DNA of 11,720 bases, from positions 1 through 11,720 of the forward strand of contig JAGDCE010000035.1 in assembly GCA_017958705.1 (NCBI GenBank), given 5' to 3'. Below, piece after piece: positions 6,355 through 11,720 of the stretch. The notes beneath the pieces were generated by a model, which ran no database searches, had not been told where the DNA came from, and saw only the letters and a list, made by a program, of their open reading frames with translations. How positions within the stretch are numbered: position 1 is the first letter of the stretch; each line of letters opens with the position of its first letter. A program made the position numbers and the translations under genes. This DNA comes from Clostridia bacterium (lineage in GTDB: Bacteria > Bacillota > Clostridia > Oscillospirales > CAG-272).

Positions 6355-7828
6355 TATCTGTATCGCCGTGATCCTGGTTGCCGTTGCTTTCGCGTCCGGC
6401 GCATATTTTCAGCAGCAGCGGTATGAAAAACAGAGAGCCGCGCTTCTGGCGCAGCGCGTCTCACAGGACGAAAAACGAGAAAACGAGCCCACCCGTCCGT
6501 GGGTCCGCACGGTCCCGGGGACCGACGCCGAAATGCTCTCCGCCGGTTACTGGAAAACGTCCGTCAGCGGTGAACTGCTGTTTTCGGAAGACGAGATCCG
6601 GTATTATCAGAATAACAACCCGCTGTTCGTCTCCTATTACGACGAACCTGCCGGAAAAACCGTAAAATTAAGGATGTACGATCTGCCGGAGCAGATCGGG
6701 GCGCACGCGGTCAAGGCGCTGATAAACCCGGATTATATCGACGAGCGCTCTGACGGGACCGTTACGGTCTATGTGAACGGGCAGACGCCCGCAGAAGGTT
6801 ACTGGGACGGCATCAGAGGCAACTGCGCGCTCGAGCTGATACCGGAAAACGTCTCTCCACGGTATTGCGTATGCGTTAAAAGGGATCTTGCGATGGCCGT
6901 TCCGACGGACGATTTCGCCTCGGAGTCGGCGGACGAGATCTACTGCAATGATTTCATCAGCGCCGAGGTTATGCCGTTCACCGGCGTCGTCGCGCTGCAC
7001 GAGAGCCTTGACAAAGAACGGTGCTTCATCATAAACGGATCGTACTGCGGCTGGGTGAAAAAGGACAGTCTCGCGTTCTGCGCGGACCGCGATCAGTGGC
7101 TGCAGGCCGTCAGGCCCGGGGACTATCTCACGGTGACGGCGTGTGAGATCACGCTTGACGAGACGGCTCACGAAACGAGAACGGAGAGTCTCGTGCTCCC
7201 GATGGGGACGAAAATAAAGCTGCTGTGCGGATACGACGGTCTCGTCGACGGCCGTGAGACCTACGGTTGTTACGTGACGATGATACCGTGCAGGGATGAT
7301 AACGGTGCGCTCGACTGGGAAACCGTACTGATACCGGTATCAAAGGACGTAGTCGTCGGAAGCCTTCCGATGACCTCCGGCGCTGTGCTCGATCAGGCGT
7401 TCAAGTTCCTCGGCAAAATATACGGCTGGGGCGGATCGTTTTCATCCAACGACTGCTCCGGGATCGTCCGTCAGGTCTACGCCTGCTTCGGGATCGAGCT
7501 GCCGCGAAACAGCGCCGCGATAGCGGAGATATACGATCTCGGAGGGCGCGGCTTTTCGGTCATGACGTCGGATAAGAAGCTCGATATCATAAAGAAGATG
7601 CCCGCAGGGACGCTTCTTGCCATGGACGGACATCTGATGATATATCTCGGCACGGTCGGGGACAAGCCTTACGTCATCAGCTCCTGCGCGACGTTTTTCC
7701 CGCCGGAAGACGCCTCCGGCGTGCCGTCCGGAGCGTACGGGATCATCGTTTCGGATCTGGGGCTGTTAAGAGAAAACGGCAAGACGTGGCTCGACAGCCT
7801 GAGCTATTTCCAGCTCAAAGAATACTGA
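6335..7828 (+). CDS. Membrane-anchored SH3 / NlpC-P60 (C40) peptidoglycan peptidase
   Basis: A 497-residue protein. An N-terminal helix (KILLNICIAVILVAVAFASG) serves as signal or anchor, so the enzyme acts outside the membrane. Residues about 160-250 resemble the SH3_6-type domain of C40 peptidases (AVPTDD..., VALHESLD, GWVKKDSLAF), with another SH3-like stretch before the catalytic domain. The C-terminal NlpC/P60 domain has FLGKIYGWGG, NDCSG with catalytic C374, and GHLMIYLG with H433. Such enzymes cleave gamma-D-Glu-diamino acid bonds in peptidoglycan stem peptides. By my alignment the third catalytic position (His in many relatives, within PYVIHS) is Ser449. ATGs occur at 6326, 6329 and 6335; GAGGA at 6321-6325 has proper spacing (9 bases) only for 6335. 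The start overlaps the upstream gene by 20 bases, so the two are co-translated. Tandem stops TGA-TAA end it. Confidence 0.85.
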   Translation: MKKILLNICIAVILVAVAFASGAYFQQQRYEKQRAALLAQRVSQDEKRENEPTRPWVRTVPGTDAEMLSAGYWKTSVSGELLFSEDEIRYYQNNNPLFVSYYDEPAGKTVKLRMYDLPEQIGAHAVKALINPDYIDERSDGTVTVYVNGQTPAEGYWDGIRGNCALELIPENVSPRYCVCVKRDLAMAVPTDDFASESADEIYCNDFISAEVMPFTGVVALHESLDKERCFIINGSYCGWVKKDSLAFCADRDQWLQAVRPGDYLTVTACEITLDETAHETRTESLVLPMGTKIKLLCGYDGLVDGRETYGCYVTMIPCRDDNGALDWETVLIPVSKDVVVGSLPMTSGAVLDQAFKFLGKIYGWGGSFSSNDCSGIVRQVYACFGIELPRNSAAIAEIYDLGGRGFSVMTSDKKLDIIKKMPAGTLLAMDGHLMIYLGTVGDKPYVISSCATFFPPEDASGVPSGAYGIIVSDLGLLRENGKTWLDSLSYFQLKEY

Positions 7829-7834
7829 TAAAGC

Positions 7835-7853
7835 TCCGGCGGTCACCGCCGGA
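7835..7853 (+). terminator. Hairpin after the C40 peptidase gene
   Basis: TCCGGCGG-TCA-CCGCCGGA is a perfect 8-bp GC-rich stem 6 bases after the stop. A U-tract is lacking (ATGAAAACGG follows), so termination may be partial. Confidence 0.5.
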
Positions 7854-7882
7854 TGAAAACGGCGCCGCAATGACGGTATGAT
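7853..7882 (+). promoter_or_regulatory. Weak candidate promoter for the RNase J operon
   Basis: ATGAAA (7853-7858), an 18-base spacer and TATGAT (7877-7882) match sigma-A at 4/6 and 5/6. The start would be near 7889, leaving a leader of about 150 bases. I found nothing better in this intergenic region. Confidence 0.3.
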
Positions 7883-8023
7883 ATCGCAGTCATTTCGGAA
7901 GTCAGGCGTCGTCAAATAAACAGCGCCGTAATGCGGACGGGCCTGCGCTTGCCCGTCGCTGCACATAAAAAACAGAGTAAAGCCACGATGACATCGCGGT
8001 ATTTTCGCCGTGTGAAGACGGCG
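7862..8023 (+). other. Leader upstream of RNase J with several short inverted and direct repeats
   Basis: No gene is visible here. The stretch holds AATGAC/GTCATT (7869-7874, 7889-7894), GACGGGC/GCCCGTC (7936-7942, 7951-7957) and CGCCGT/ACGGCG (8006-8011, 8018-8023), the last ending 3 bases before the RNase J Shine-Dalgarno. The 11-mer GCGCCGYAATG occurs twice, at 7862 and 7923. These could fold into an mRNA leader that controls stability or translation, but each stem alone is short enough to arise by chance. Confidence 0.35.
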
Positions 8024-8038
8024 CGGAAAGGAATCACA

Positions 8039-9730
8039 ATGCCAAGAAAAAAGAAAACGGAGGCCGCGACGGGCAAACTCAGGGTAGTCATGCTCGGCGG
8101 TCTGTATGAAATAGGAAAAAACCTCGCGGTCATAGAATATGAAGACGATATGATCGTGGTCGACTGCGGTCTCGGGTTCCCGGACGACGATATGCTCGGC
8201 GTCGATCTCGTGATCCCGGACGTCACGTATCTGAAAGAAAACGAGGAGAAGATAAAAGGGATCGTGCTCACGCACGGACACGAGGACCATATAGGCGCGC
8301 TGCCGTACGTACTGCAGCAGATCAGTCCGCCCGTCTACGGCACGCCGCTGACGATAGGGATACTGCAGGGCAAGCTCGAGGAGCATACCTACGAGATCGA
8401 GCCGGATCTGCACGTCGTGTACGCCGGGCAGAAGATAAGGCTCGGCTGCTTCGAGGTCGAATTCATAAACGTAAATCACTCCATACCCGACGCGGTATGT
8501 CTCGCGATCGACACGCCGCTCGGTATGATCGTACATTCCGGCGACTTCAAGATAGATCTTACGCCGGTCGACAGCCCGATGATAGATCTGCCGAGGCTCG
8601 GCGAGCTCGGCAACGAGGGCGTGCTGCTTCTGATGTGCGAGTCTACGAACGCGGAGCGCCCGGGTTACACGCCGTCGGAGCGTACGGTCGGCGCGTCGCT
8701 CGATTCGATATTCTTCAAAAACGCCGGCAAACGAATCTCGATCGCGACGTTCTCCTCGAACGTCCACCGCGTGCAGCAGATAATAAATACCTCTGAAAAA
8801 TACGGAAGAAAAGTCGTGATCAACGGCAGGAGCATGCAGAACATCGTTTCCGTCGCGACACAGCTCGGATACATGCACGCCGCCGATGATACGCTGATAG
8901 ATATAAACGACATAAAGAAATACGAGCCCGAACAGCTCACGATAGTCTGTACCGGAAGCCAGGGCGAGCCGATGTCGTCGCTTTACCGCATGGCGTTCTC
9001 CGATCACAGCAGGATAGAGCTTTCGTCGAACGACGTCGTCGTGATATCCGCCAACGCCATACCCGGCAACGAAAAACTCGTCAACAACATAATAAACGAG
9101 CTTTTCCGCCGCGGCGTCAACGTGATATACGACGCGATCGTCTCCGACGTGCACGTCTCCGGACACGCCTGTCAGGAGGAGCTGAAAACGATGCACGCGC
9201 TGACGAAGCCGGAATACTTCATGCCGATACACGGCGAGTACAAGCATCTCGCGACGCACCGCAACCTCGCGCTTTTCCTGGGAGAGAAGCCCGATCACAT
9301 CTTCCTGTCCGAGGTCGGACGCGTGCTTGAGATAGACTCGGAGGGCGCGCGCTTCAACGGCACGGTGCCGTCCGGCAAGGTGCTCGTCGACGGCTACGGC
9401 GTGGGCGACGTGGGAAGCATCGTGCTGCGCGACAGGCGTCATCTGTCGCTTGACGGAATTATCATCGTCGTCGCGGCGGTCTCGGTCGAATCGGGACTGC
9501 TCATATCCGGTCCCGAGATCGTCTCTCGCGGATTCGTTTACGTGCGCGAGGCCGAGGAGATGATGGACGAGCTGCGCGATCTTTCCGCGGGCGTCATCGA
9601 GGAATGCTTTGCCGACGGCGACGTCGACACCGCGTATATAAAGGGAAGGATGAAGGACGAGATAAGCCGTTACATCGCTCAGAAGACGAAGCGCAAACCG
9701 ATGGTGCTTCCGATACTCGTGCAGTTATGA
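8039..9730 (+). CDS. rnj: Ribonuclease J
   Basis: A 563-residue metallo-beta-lactamase/beta-CASP ribonuclease, the usual RNase J length. It degrades and processes mRNA and rRNA (5'-3' exonuclease and endonuclease) in the cytosol of Firmicutes. Motifs in order are GGLYEIGKN, the metal site HGHEDH (H79, H81, D83, H84), VHSGDFKID, STNAERPG, the beta-CASP motifs GSQGEP and ANAIPGNEK, HVSGHA, and the C-terminal metal ligand in PIHGEY. All look intact. The frame is open from 7931, but I chose the ATG at 8039, with AAAGGA 6 bases upstream, because the residues before it are not family-like and the length then fits. The next gene overlaps its stop as ATGA. It has only 7 cysteines, unlike genes on the left of the window. 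Confidence 0.96.
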   Translation: MPRKKKTEAATGKLRVVMLGGLYEIGKNLAVIEYEDDMIVVDCGLGFPDDDMLGVDLVIPDVTYLKENEEKIKGIVLTHGHEDHIGALPYVLQQISPPVYGTPLTIGILQGKLEEHTYEIEPDLHVVYAGQKIRLGCFEVEFINVNHSIPDAVCLAIDTPLGMIVHSGDFKIDLTPVDSPMIDLPRLGELGNEGVLLLMCESTNAERPGYTPSERTVGASLDSIFFKNAGKRISIATFSSNVHRVQQIINTSEKYGRKVVINGRSMQNIVSVATQLGYMHAADDTLIDINDIKKYEPEQLTIVCTGSQGEPMSSLYRMAFSDHSRIELSSNDVVVISANAIPGNEKLVNNIINELFRRGVNVIYDAIVSDVHVSGHACQEELKTMHALTKPEYFMPIHGEYKHLATHRNLALFLGEKPDHIFLSEVGRVLEIDSEGARFNGTVPSGKVLVDGYGVGDVGSIVLRDRRHLSLDGIIIVVAAVSVESGLLISGPEIVSRGFVYVREAEEMMDELRDLSAGVIEECFADGDVDTAYIKGRMKDEISRYIAQKTKRKPMVLPILVQL

Positions 9731-11079
9731 GAAAATCTATATTCGCCGCGGTACTCGCCGCGGTGCTGACGCTCTGCTCGTGCGCATCGGGATCAGACGT
9801 CACGACGCCGGCGGACACGTATGAGCCGGCGGATACCGTCACGGAGACCGGCACACAGACGACCGCGACCGGTGAAACGACGCAGACGCCCGATACGACC
9901 GACGGCACCGTGACCGACGGCACCGTGACCGACCGGCAGACGGAGCCGCCGGCTGAGCGGACCGACGCGCCTGAAATCAAAGGCACTGTCGTCACCGCGC
10001 CGGGCGAGGCGATCGTGTACGGTACCTGCGAGAACGATTGCGAGCTGTACGTTTCGGCGAACGGTTATTCATGCACCGCGCGCTCGGACGGCGTGTATTT
10101 CGCCGTGCCTGTTACGTATTCACGCTCCGTTAACGTCACGATATCCGCCGCGGCGGAGGGCAAAAACAGAAGCGAAGAAGTGTCGGCTCTGCTGAAATAC
10201 AAAAAAAACGCAGGCGACACGGGCGTCACGGCGACACTCGGCTCGCGCGTGGTGGAGAAAAAAGTTCTGCCGGATATGACCGGCGAGAACGCTTTCGACG
10301 GCGATGAGGAAGAAACTGTCGCCAAAGCCGCCGCGTACAGAGTCAGAAAGACCGCCGAAAAAGCGGAGAAGGACGTTAAGGTCGTCTATATAATCGTCCC
10401 CGATCCTCTGACGGTGTATCCCGAGGAGCTCACCGACGATATGAAGGCAGGTATTATAAAAAAGAACGCGCGCTTCGATCAGGCCGTAGCGGCGCTCGGC
10501 TCCGTTGAGGGCGTGACAGTGATAGACCTGCGCGGCGCCATGCGGCAAAACCTCGAAAAAGGCAAGCTTTATTACAAGCTCGACAGTCATTGGACGGAGC
10601 TCGGCGCGTATTACGGATACGGCGAGATAATGACGTCGCTCGGAATGACCGCGCGCCCGCTGTCGGATTTTGACGTGAAGTATATAGATATAGACGACAC
10701 CGATATGAACGTGTATTCCGGCGTCGGGACCGGTGAAATGTATGAGTCGGCGCCGTTCGTCTCGCCGCGTTTCGAACCTCTTTGCCCGTATTTTCTAACA
10801 AAGGAGAAGACCGCGCGGTTCTGGAGTTTCGCCAACAGCTTTTTTACCGGGAAGACGTCGGTCGAGCACGGCGACCCCGACGGTCCGACGGCGCTCATGC
10901 TTTTCGATTCCTACGGATTCAATCTGATCCCGTTTATCGCGGAACATTTCGGCACGTTCGTCACACAACCGGTGTGGCATTACAACGTCGATTATTCTCT
11001 CGTGAAAAAATACAAACCCGATTACGTGATAGAACTGCTTGCGGAGCGCGATCTCGGTGAGCTTCTGTCGTCGACATAG
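9727..11079 (+). CDS. SGNH / AlgX-like (DHHW-type) lipoprotein with an Ig-like domain
   Basis: A 450-residue lipoprotein. The N-terminus MRKSIFAAVLAAVLTL is followed by lipobox LCSC (Cys19), so it is exported and lipid-anchored. Residues 20-80 are a Thr/Asp/Pro-rich linker. Residues about 80-160 look like a beta-rich Ig-like domain. The rest resembles the SGNH fold of AlgX/AlgJ and DHHW proteins: VVYIIVPDPLTVYPEEL, then DSHWTELGAYYGY with D286 and H288, and LMLFDSYG with S395, giving a plausible Ser-Asp-His set. AlgX/AlgJ relatives O-acetylate polysaccharides, so this may modify a wall or capsule glycan; that substrate is inferred. The ATG overlaps the RNase J stop, so translation is coupled. 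The frame is open upstream to 9604, but that is RNase J shadow and lacks the signal. A following gene has its SD on this stop codon. Confidence 0.8.
   Translation: MRKSIFAAVLAAVLTLCSCASGSDVTTPADTYEPADTVTETGTQTTATGETTQTPDTTDGTVTDGTVTDRQTEPPAERTDAPEIKGTVVTAPGEAIVYGTCENDCELYVSANGYSCTARSDGVYFAVPVTYSRSVNVTISAAAEGKNRSEEVSALLKYKKNAGDTGVTATLGSRVVEKKVLPDMTGENAFDGDEEETVAKAAAYRVRKTAEKAEKDVKVVYIIVPDPLTVYPEELTDDMKAGIIKKNARFDQAVAALGSVEGVTVIDLRGAMRQNLEKGKLYYKLDSHWTELGAYYGYGEIMTSLGMTARPLSDFDVKYIDIDDTDMNVYSGVGTGEMYESAPFVSPRFEPLCPYFLTKEKTARFWSFANSFFTGKTSVEHGDPDGPTALMLFDSYGFNLIPFIAEHFGTFVTQPVWHYNVDYSLVKKYKPDYVIELLAERDLGELLSST
9901..9930 (+). repeat. Tandem 15-bp repeat in the lipoprotein linker
   Basis: GACGGCACCGTGACC occurs twice in tandem with no mismatch, encoding DGTVT-DGTVT in the low-complexity linker. 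It probably varies in copy number by slippage and does not break the frame. Confidence 0.9.
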
Positions 11080-11080
11080 G

Positions 11081-11086
11081 AGGAGG
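11081..11086 (+). promoter_or_regulatory. Strong Shine-Dalgarno deciding a GTG start
   Basis: AGGAGG sits 1 base after the lipoprotein stop and 6 bases before GTG at 11093. It sets this start rather than the out-of-frame ATG at 11097. Confidence 0.8.
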
Positions 11087-11092
11087 CAAGCC

Positions 11093-11518
11093 GTGGATGC
11101 AAAAAACTGCGCAAGCTACCTGAGAGGGCTCTTTGACGCGGCGTCGTCGGTCTCGGTATGGATGGGACCGTCGTACGTTTACGTTGCCGTGTTCGACAAC
11201 GCATCGTTTGCCGACGGATTCAGGGAGCTTTTCCGCTTCGGCGAGGATGAACTCGAGGATTCGGAGCTGACGTCAGAGGCTCTTTTACGCGAGTGGTTCG
11301 GCGACGAGGACGCAAACGACAAAAAACTCGTCCGCGCGCTCTCATATCATATCGAAAAGCGCCTCGGAAAGGCGCAGAGCGTAAGGATCGCGAAGGAAAA
11401 ACACCTGACGCGGCTTGAAAACAAAAACAGCCCCGTGCCGTTCACCTCGGTCGAGGATATGGCGGTGATAAGATTCGCAGAATATACCGTCTGCCTTGTA
11501 ACGGGAAACAATGAATGA
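11093..11518 (+). CDS. Protein of unknown function, 141 residues
   Basis: I do not recognise this family. It begins at GTG 11093 behind a strong AGGAGG, 13 bases after the lipoprotein stop, so it is probably the last gene of the rnj operon. The product is soluble with no signal peptide or membrane helix. It begins VDAKNCASYLRGLF, has a hydrophobic stretch (VWMGPSYVYVAVF, about residues 20-33), a very acidic middle (FGEDELEDSEL, FGDEDANDKK), a basic helix-like part (SYHIEKRLGKAQSVRIAKEKHLTRLENK) and a C-terminal strand-like end (MAVIRFAEYTVCLVTG). The charge pattern and good SD argue for a real gene. An intrinsic terminator follows about 85 bases after the stop. Confidence 0.75.
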   Translation: MDAKNCASYLRGLFDAASSVSVWMGPSYVYVAVFDNASFADGFRELFRFGEDELEDSELTSEALLREWFGDEDANDKKLVRALSYHIEKRLGKAQSVRIAKEKHLTRLENKNSPVPFTSVEDMAVIRFAEYTVCLVTGNNE

Positions 11519-11523
11519 AAAAA

Positions 11524-11586
11524 ACTCACCTCCCCGGCGGGAAAGCCCGATAAGGAAGTTATTAACAACGCGTAAATGCGGTGAGT
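11524..11586 (+). other. Possible folded 3' untranslated segment
   Basis: ACTCACC (11524-11530) can pair with GGTGAGT (11580-11586), enclosing CGGG-AAAG-CCCG (11538-11549) and CGC/GCG around GTAAAT. It starts just after the stop of the preceding gene. A 7-bp pairing over this distance can occur by chance. Confidence 0.25.
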
Positions 11587-11603
11587 AAGTGCGCAATTAT
11601 TGA

Positions 11604-11638
11604 AAAGAACAGGCTGGAAATTATTCAGTCTGTTCTTT
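11604..11638 (+). terminator. Intrinsic terminator ending the rnj operon
   Basis: AAAGAACAG (11604-11612) pairs with CTGTTCTTT (11630-11638). The stem continues inward through a G-T wobble and CTG/CAG, giving 13 bp around a 9-base loop. A T-rich tail (GTTGTTTGT) follows. Confidence 0.8.
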
Positions 11639-11650
11639 GTTGTTTGTCAG

Positions 11651-11714
11651 AGCTAAATTGCCGCGCAAAGCGCGTCAGCTAAATTGTTTGGCTATCGCCA
11701 AAACAGCTAAATTG
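11651..11714. repeat. Three AGCTAAATTG direct repeats separated by two different palindromes
   Basis: AGCTAAATTG occurs at 11651-11660, 11677-11686 and 11705-11714, identical each time, with starts 26 and 28 bases apart. The two intervals are unrelated in sequence but each is a perfect inverted repeat: CGCGC-AAA-GCGCG (11662-11674) and TTTGGC-TATC-GCCAAA (11687-11702). The last two copies are preceded by C (CAGCTAAATTG). No coding sequence is visible. The array begins 12 bases after the terminator stem and may run on past the window. It could be an intergenic repetitive element or a structured RNA or protein-binding array. Confidence 0.8.
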
Positions 11715-11720
11715 AAAATC

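Noticed and set aside
7931..8038. Upstream extension of RNase J to 7931
   Set aside because: The ATG at 8039 has a proper AAAGGA, and the extra residues do not look like the family N-terminus.
7766..9442. A 558-codon open frame on the minus strand opposite RNase J
   Set aside because: It is antisense to a clear RNase J gene. It has no family motif, has an Arg/His/Tyr-heavy composition typical of a reversed GC-rich codon pattern, and shows no ribosome site that I could see.
11524..11586. tRNA-like fold suggested by a 7-bp closing stem
   Set aside because: There is no T-loop sequence, no 5-bp anticodon or T stem, and no CCA.
11651..11714. Reading the terminal repeats as a CRISPR array
   Set aside because: Repeats are only 10 bases, spacers are 16-18 bases and palindromic, and no cas gene is present.
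1..11720. Insertion sequence, prophage or integrated element
   Set aside because: No transposase, integrase, tRNA gene or terminal inverted repeats were seen; gene content is ordinary chromosomal.

Overview
The window is about 11.7 kb of GC-rich DNA from an endospore-forming Clostridia-type Firmicute (Bacillota), probably an uncultured gut anaerobe. The placement rests on a spoIIIA sporulation operon, an RNase J, Gram-positive Shine-Dalgarno sites (AGGAGG, AAAGGA), consensus sigma-A and sigma-E-type promoters, and cysteine-rich proteins. The species cannot be named from the sequence.

Layout. (1) Positions 1-2524, minus strand: spoIIIAA, AB, AC, AD and the first half of AE, with overlapping or closely spaced ends. 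A good sigma-E-type promoter (-35 at 2577-2584, -10 at 2555-2562) lies just upstream and fixes the start of spoIIIAA at a GTG at 2524. (2) Positions 2650-4806, plus strand, divergent: a 718-residue fusion of an intact-looking sugar-phosphate nucleotidyltransferase, a left-handed beta-helix and a phosphohexomutase-like region whose catalytic motifs look lost. (3) Positions 4807-7828, plus strand: after an intergenic hairpin, a perfect-consensus sigma-A promoter (TTGACA, 17 bp, TATAAT) drives an O-antigen ligase/Wzy-like membrane protein. Its 3' end overlaps a membrane-anchored SH3 plus NlpC/P60 (C40) peptidase. (4) Positions 7829-11518, plus strand: a 210-bp leader with several inverted repeats, then ribonuclease J, an SGNH/AlgX-like (DHHW-motif) lipoprotein overlapping it by ATGA, and a 141-residue protein of unknown function. 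The last three look like one operon. (5) Positions 11519-11720: an intrinsic terminator, then a short array in which the 10-mer AGCTAAATTG occurs three times, separated by two different perfect palindromes. It may continue beyond the window.

How the genes relate. SpoIIIA proteins build the mother-cell side of the SpoIIIA-SpoIIQ channel around the forespore. The other recognisable genes, apart from RNase J, concern the cell envelope: nucleotide-sugar supply, polysaccharide polymerisation or ligation, peptidoglycan cleavage and probably polysaccharide O-acetylation. The fusion gene may share sporulation timing with spoIIIA through a back-to-back promoter, but this is inference. The least explained items are the terminal repeat/palindrome array, the degenerate mutase half of the fusion, and the cysteine enrichment of the left half of the window.
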